Assembly (NCBI GenBank): GCA_035772735.1
Contig: JASDFA010000007.1
Coordinates: 85,645,501-85,709,500 of the forward strand
Source of the DNA: Datura wrightii
Lineage: Eukaryota; Streptophyta; Magnoliopsida; Solanales; Solanaceae
Length of the DNA: 64,000 bases
Direction: 5' to 3'
Below are positions 59,905 to 64,000 of this stretch, in pieces. The notes beneath the pieces were generated by a model. The model worked only from the letters and a program-made list of their open reading frames with translations. It did not search any database and was not told the DNA's origin. The first letter of the stretch is position 1, and every line of letters starts with the position of its first letter. The translations under genes were made by a program, and so were the position numbers.

Positions 59905-61105
59905 TGTGGGGTATATAAAACTACACACAAGTGCACGTGGTCGAACAAGTAGTAAAGTGGCTCAAGTAAGCCAAGTATCGATCCCACAGGGACTGGGATG
60001 AAGTGCAATCTGCTCAAGTGGACTATATTTTAATTCTAAAAATGCAGACAACAGCGTAACCAAAAGTTTGATATTTTGATTTATAATTTTTATGCTAAAT
60101 CTAAAACAACTATCTAATGTGAGTCTAAACTATATATAAGAGCATGCTGAGGTTAAACGAACATGTAATGAAATTAATTATCGACATAATTTGGTTAATC
60201 TTTTCCTCCGGTTGCTAGTCAAGAACTATTGCCAAGGAATTAAAACTCTCGTATTTAACCCCACTTAAGAATCATGAACCATCCACCTACATTTCTGTGA
60301 TTAAATGCAATTCATGTTCTAGCCATACAAACCCGGTTCCTAAATTGACTAATACGACTTTCAGGTATATTTCTATCCTGAAAGTAAATCAATTCCCAAT
60401 TTTCCCAAACCAAGAAAAGATCATATCCTATTAATTCACAACTTTCCAATTTCTTGCTCTCTCGAGTGAAACCGGACTTTTTAGATATACATTAACGTAG
60501 GCCACACATTAATGTAGTAAGAACAAGAATTAATAGAACAACCATGGAAGAAAAGATGAAAAACCAAAGAATCAATGATCACATTTCACTACAATTGTTC
60601 ATAACCTCAGCAAGAAGAGGAATTAGCCACTCATTTGTGGATTAAACATCTTTAAATGAGTGTTAAAATACAAGCAATTGAATACAAGAAGAAGGAAAGA
60701 GAGAAAAACCCTGATAATTTCGTCCCCTCAACTGCCTGTAACCCACGTTCTTGCTCCACCAAGTCAGAATAATGAAAAATGAACCTAAGTGTTCTATTTA
60801 TACTAGTGAGAATTTTTCCCGGAATAACAAGCAACGTGTCACGGAGTGTATCGCGGAGCACTGCCTCCATGACACGTTGTTTATCGCGGAGCACTGCCTC
60901 CGTGACACGGTGTGTATCGCGGAGCACTGCCTTCGTGACACGTTGTTGTTCCACCACAGGCCAAATTTTGCGTTTTTTCCTTGTTGACATCCGAGTCCAA
61001 CCCCAATCTCTCCCAACACGCATTTTAGCTTCCCAAAATTATATTTCACCTGCAAAACAACGCTAATCATGTTGGTTAGTATAAATTCACATTTTATTAT
61101 CAATC
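59905..61105 (-). repeat. LTR-like segment inside the Tat element 3' region
   Basis: The left part carries TATATAAAACTACACACAAG, then TGCACGTGGTCGAACAAGTA and AGTATCGATCCCACAGGGAC. Those words are common at gypsy LTR/leader regions in plants, here in minus orientation. It probably represents a solo LTR or other insertion. Both boundaries are estimates, and I found no target duplication. Confidence 0.4.
60838..60950. repeat. 33-bp repeat, three copies, with inverted symmetry
   Basis: Three units of TATCGCGGAGCACTGCCTCC followed by GTGACACGTTGTT (one or two changes each), preceded by CGTGTCACGGAGTG. Each unit contains CGGAG...CTCCG, and the flanking CGTGTCA pairs with TGACACG, so stem-loops are possible. 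Confidence 0.9.
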
Positions 61106-62036
61106 ACATGAGAATGTATAAACATTGATAGATAAACAAGGCTAAAATGACACCTTTGAGTATCACTTGGGCATATAAATTTGCCCAAGATCAAAGATAT
61201 CGCGGCAGAGACTTCAATTTCAAGTCGCCTACATATCTCGGGTTTCATGAGAATCAGGCCATGTGTAGTTCTAGATTTAAGGACGAATGAGATCTCTAAA
61301 GAATGAAAGAAGCATCAAGTGATATGATTATAGAGGTGAAAGAGATAGATGACATTGTTAGTTCGTGTCAAAAAATGCGAAAATATCATAATGAGGGCTA
61401 ATTTGAAAGGTAAAAGATTGAAATGAAACGAAAACGAAAAGTGCTTCTAAGTGCGGTGAAAAGTGGTAGAGCTTGAAAGTAACTAGATAGATAAATAAAT
61501 GACGATGAGGAGAGATTAATAGGAATAATTTTTGCGAAAATAAAATATAGCTTGGAGAACTTTTAAGAGGGTAATGCTTAACCCGAACAACGTCAAAATA
61601 GTAGGACCATGCTTAGCCCTTAAAACTTCGGGGGTGGCGCTTAACCCGTCCAGAAATCAAAAGAATGTAGCACAATAATAGTAGCTCAGAAGTAAAACAA
61701 CAACTTTAAAAATGCATAGGAGCTTGAAAGTAGCAACTTTAAAAATCCAGAAATCAAAGAGTGAAAATAGCACAGTAATTGTAGCTCAAAAGTAGTAAAA
61801 CGGTAGTTTGAAGAAAAATAACTCAAAAGTAGCTTGAAAGTTTGAGATTAACATAAGAGTGGTAAATGGCATAAGAGCTTGAAAATAATATGATAGTAGC
61901 TTAATTCGATATCACGGGAGTAACTTGAGTAGCCTGCAACTTTAAAATACTGGATAAAAGTGATTAGTCAATAAGCATGAGATAATATTTTACAAAATTA
62001 ACGATTAGCTCGAATAAATTTGAAACGAAGGTGCTT
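61106..62036. other. non-coding part of the Tat 3' region
   Basis: There are no open frames of note. Irregular repeated phrases (AGCTTGAAAGTAGC, TAGCTCAAAAGTAG, GCTTAACCCG) precede the regular array and suggest older, diverged repeats. Confidence 0.5.
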
Positions 62037-62760
62037 AATACGATCAAAGTTTAGGAGCCGGTGCTTAGCCTTTAAAAAACTGAGGGTAGTGCTTAACCCA
62101 TAAAATAATGTTTAGTCCTTAAAAGATTGGAGGGTAGTACTTAACCCGTAGGACAATGCTTAGTCTTTAAAGAAATAGTTAGGGTAACGCTCAACCCATA
62201 GGAAAATGCTTAGTCCTTAAAGAAATATTTAGGGTAGTTCTTAACCCGTAGGACAATGCTTAGTACTTAAAAGAAACATTTAGGGTAGTGCTTAACCCGC
62301 CGGATAATGCTTAGCCCTTAAAGAAATATTTAGGGCAATGCTTAACCCATAGGACAATGCTTAGCCCTTAAAGAAATATTTAGGGTAGTGCTTAACCCAT
62401 AGGACAATGCTTAGCCCTTAAAAGATATCTAGGTTAGTGCTTAACCCATAGGACAATGCTTAGGCCTTAAAGAAATATTTAGGATAGTGCTTAACTCATA
62501 GGACAATGCTTAACCCTTAAAATATTGGAGGGTAGTGCTTAACTTATAGGATAGTGCTTAGTCCTTAAAAAATATTTAGAGTAGTGCTTAACCCATAGGA
62601 CAATGCTTAGCCATTAAAAGATTGGAGGGTAGTGCTTAACCAATAGGACAATGCTTAGTCCTTAAAGAAATATTTAGGGTAATGCTTAACACGTAGGACA
62701 ATGCTTAGCCCATAAAATATTTAGGGTAGTGCTTAACCCATTCAGAAATCAAAGTATTAA
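62037..62760. repeat. tandem array of about 50-bp units (about 14-15 copies)
   Basis: The unit is GGGTAGTGCTTAACCCATAG, then GACAATGCTTAGCCCTTAAA and GAAATATTTA, with units of 44-51 bp and moderate divergence. Position between gag and the 3' LTR matches the repeat-bearing 3' untranslated regions described for Tat/Ogre elements. Confidence 0.92.
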
Positions 62761-63249
62761 TACTTAGCTTCAAATAAACGGCATTCAACTTTGAGTAACT
62801 TACTAAGAGGGTAGCGCTTAACCCCGTTTATGGACAAACTTCAAGTAGTTTAGCTTTGCAGTTGATAATGAATACCTTCGTAAATCCAGATGATATATAG
62901 AATGATTGCAAATTTGGTACCTATTGCTCCTGTGCTCAAAGAAAAAATCATAAGATTAAAAGGGAAAGGTTGATTTGTGCCTCTATTCATATGTTGCTAT
63001 CCCGATCTCATGAGCTTGATGATCAGACTAGATCACGTCCTTCCATAGACGTCCTTTTGAAGAATCAATTCCTTGGCTTGACTTAGTCTTGATGAAATTT
63101 TGAGATCCTTCTCAAAATTTTTGCCCTAGTGTAGAACATAACGTAGACTCCTTTTGCAAATGACACAAAGTTGTGAATTTTTGAGGTCCCCTAAAAAATG
63201 CTGCCCTAGTTACATAGAAATGCTCGATCTATTGAATTTTTGAGGTCCT
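62761..63249. other. non-coding Tat 3' region/gag boundary
   Basis: No coding sequence recognised. Several phrases near 63100-63280 repeat (TTTTTGAGGTCC, CTCAAAAATTCTACCCCAGT and TTTTTGCCCTAGTG), resembling leader or gag-proximal repeats. Confidence 0.4.
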
Positions 63250-63936
63250 CTCAAAAATTCTACCCCAGTTTCAAACTCGAAGAAAGGAGAGGACATTTTA
63301 TTAAGATATAGACCGATACCCATAAGGGCTCCTACGTATCCCTCTTAAACGGGAATCAGGTCCAACGTAGTTCAGAGTACAAGTAGTAAAAAGCTTTCGA
63401 ATAAAGGAGCAAATCAAACTGAGAGTAGCAGGCATCAACTTTCACTTCGGCTATACTACCTTGGCATCGATCAATGCTTGAATTTTGTCTTTCAAAGCTC
63501 AACACTCTTCTATGGTGTGTCCTCTCATCCCTGAATGATAGTCGCAAATCTTAGTATGATCGAGTCATTTCACATGTGTATCCATCACTATTGCGGCAAT
63601 TGGAGTGATATAGCCGACAACCTTTAATCTTTCATACAATTGGATTATAGACTCACCCAAAGGAGTATATTGGTTGGATGAATTTGCTCGGGATCTCGCA
63701 TGCTGGTGAAATTGTTGAATCGGTGGATTTTGATAAACTGGTGGCCTTTGGAGTGCAGTTGGAGGAAGTTGAGAATGTGAGGGTTGCGTATGATAGGTAG
63801 CAGGGTTGTAGAATGGCATTGAGTGATGGTATGTTGGTGCGGGAGATTGAAATGGAGGCAATTGGTATTGGAGTGGAGGTGATTGGTAGCCCCAAGGAGT
63901 TTTTGACCCTTCTACGGCATTCACCTCTTTCACGTT
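63250..63936 (-). pseudogene. gag fragment of the Tat/Ogre element
   Basis: The minus strand from 63933 reads a Pro/Gln/Tyr-rich part (SPPLQYQLPPFQSPAPTYHH), then YTPLGESIIQLYERLKVVGY. After a stop comes CDYHSGMRGHTIEEC with a zinc-finger-like Cys/His spacing, then ALKDKIQALIDAKVV. This is the C-terminal part of Tat/Ogre gag. Its N-terminal half is missing because the sequence runs straight into LTR DNA at 63946. Stops occur at about 63510 and 63475. Confidence 0.8.
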
Positions 63937-63945
63937 CTAGTTCTC

Positions 63946-64000
63946 AAAGAGTAAAGAAAAGAAAGTTAACAAATAGAAGCCATAATAAATTTAGGACGAT
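63946..64000 (-). repeat. start of a second Tat LTR copy
   Basis: These 55 bases match 56456-56510 of the 3' LTR with only two or three differences (CAAAGAGTAAAGAAAAGAAA...). It is an internal LTR position, about 900 bp from the LTR end, so the LTR edge is missing. Confidence 0.88.

Larger units (their letters stand above)
55556..64000 (-). mobile_element. Tat/Ogre-type element, non-autonomous, right end outside window
   Basis: Read on the minus strand: LTR sequence at 64000-63946, gag remnant (63936-63250), a tandem-repeat region (62760-61560), further non-coding DNA, a purine tract (59774-59761) and the 3' LTR (59760-55556). No protease, RT or integrase is present between gag and the repeats. 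The gag type and the repeat-bearing 3' region point to the Tat/Ogre branch. It is inserted in the element 3 3' LTR at GTATC (55551-55555, candidate target duplication). Confidence 0.8.

Noticed and set aside
62037..62760. CRISPR-like array of regular repeats
   Set aside because: Units are contiguous with no unique spacers, and the context is a plant retrotransposon.

Overview
This is plant nuclear DNA, most likely from a Solanaceae species with a large genome (pepper- or tomato-like; I cannot name the species from the sequence). The evidence is the retrotransposon families present, the spliced plant gene structure, the AT-rich intergenic DNA and the absence of any bacterial gene organisation. 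Almost the whole window is transposable-element DNA. The only convincing host gene is a 12-exon pectin acetylesterase (PAE) gene on the minus strand (26385-37300). Its exons join in frame into a 413-residue protein that keeps the predicted Ser, Asp and His catalytic residues.

Layout. 1-6797: a minus-strand Athila-type Ty3/gypsy element with its 5' LTR at 5506-6797, a tRNA-Asp primer site, and decayed gag and pol; its left end lies outside the window. 6801-7995: an array of about 30 copies of a 39-bp repeat that directly abuts the Athila LTR. 7996-10118: unassigned DNA with one TATA-like core. 10119-22480: a complete but decayed Tekay/Del-type chromovirus (element 1) flanked by the 5-bp duplication CATAT, with a reverse-oriented solo LTR (15232-17753, duplication ACTAC) inserted in its reverse transcriptase. 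22486-26240: AT-rich DNA with microsatellites, an LTR fragment and a hAT-like MITE.

26241-37440: the PAE gene. Intron 7 holds an RTE-type LINE remnant and an almost intact 4.9-kb Ty1/copia element (28438-33332, duplication AGAAT) antisense to the gene. Intron 3 holds a MITE. 37441-42173: AT-rich DNA with duplicated segments, an Athila gag fragment and a SINE fragment.

42174-64000: a nested stack. Chromovirus element 2 (from 42174) is cut at 46857 by chromovirus element 3 (46858-55555). The 3' LTR of element 3 is cut at 55555 by a minus-strand Tat/Ogre-type element (55556 to beyond the window end). That element lacks pol, has a tandem-repeat 3' region, and has its gag remnant fused directly to LTR sequence. 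Another LTR-like segment may lie inside it.

The most unusual signal is a 28-nt hairpin that is identical in the leaders of all three chromoviruses, 55-56 nt downstream of the primer-binding site. It has a 10-bp stem and an AAGCGCGC loop containing a GCGCGC palindrome, which is the architecture of a retroviral dimerisation (kissing-loop) site. Coding regions of the same elements have decayed, mainly by C-to-T and G-to-A changes.
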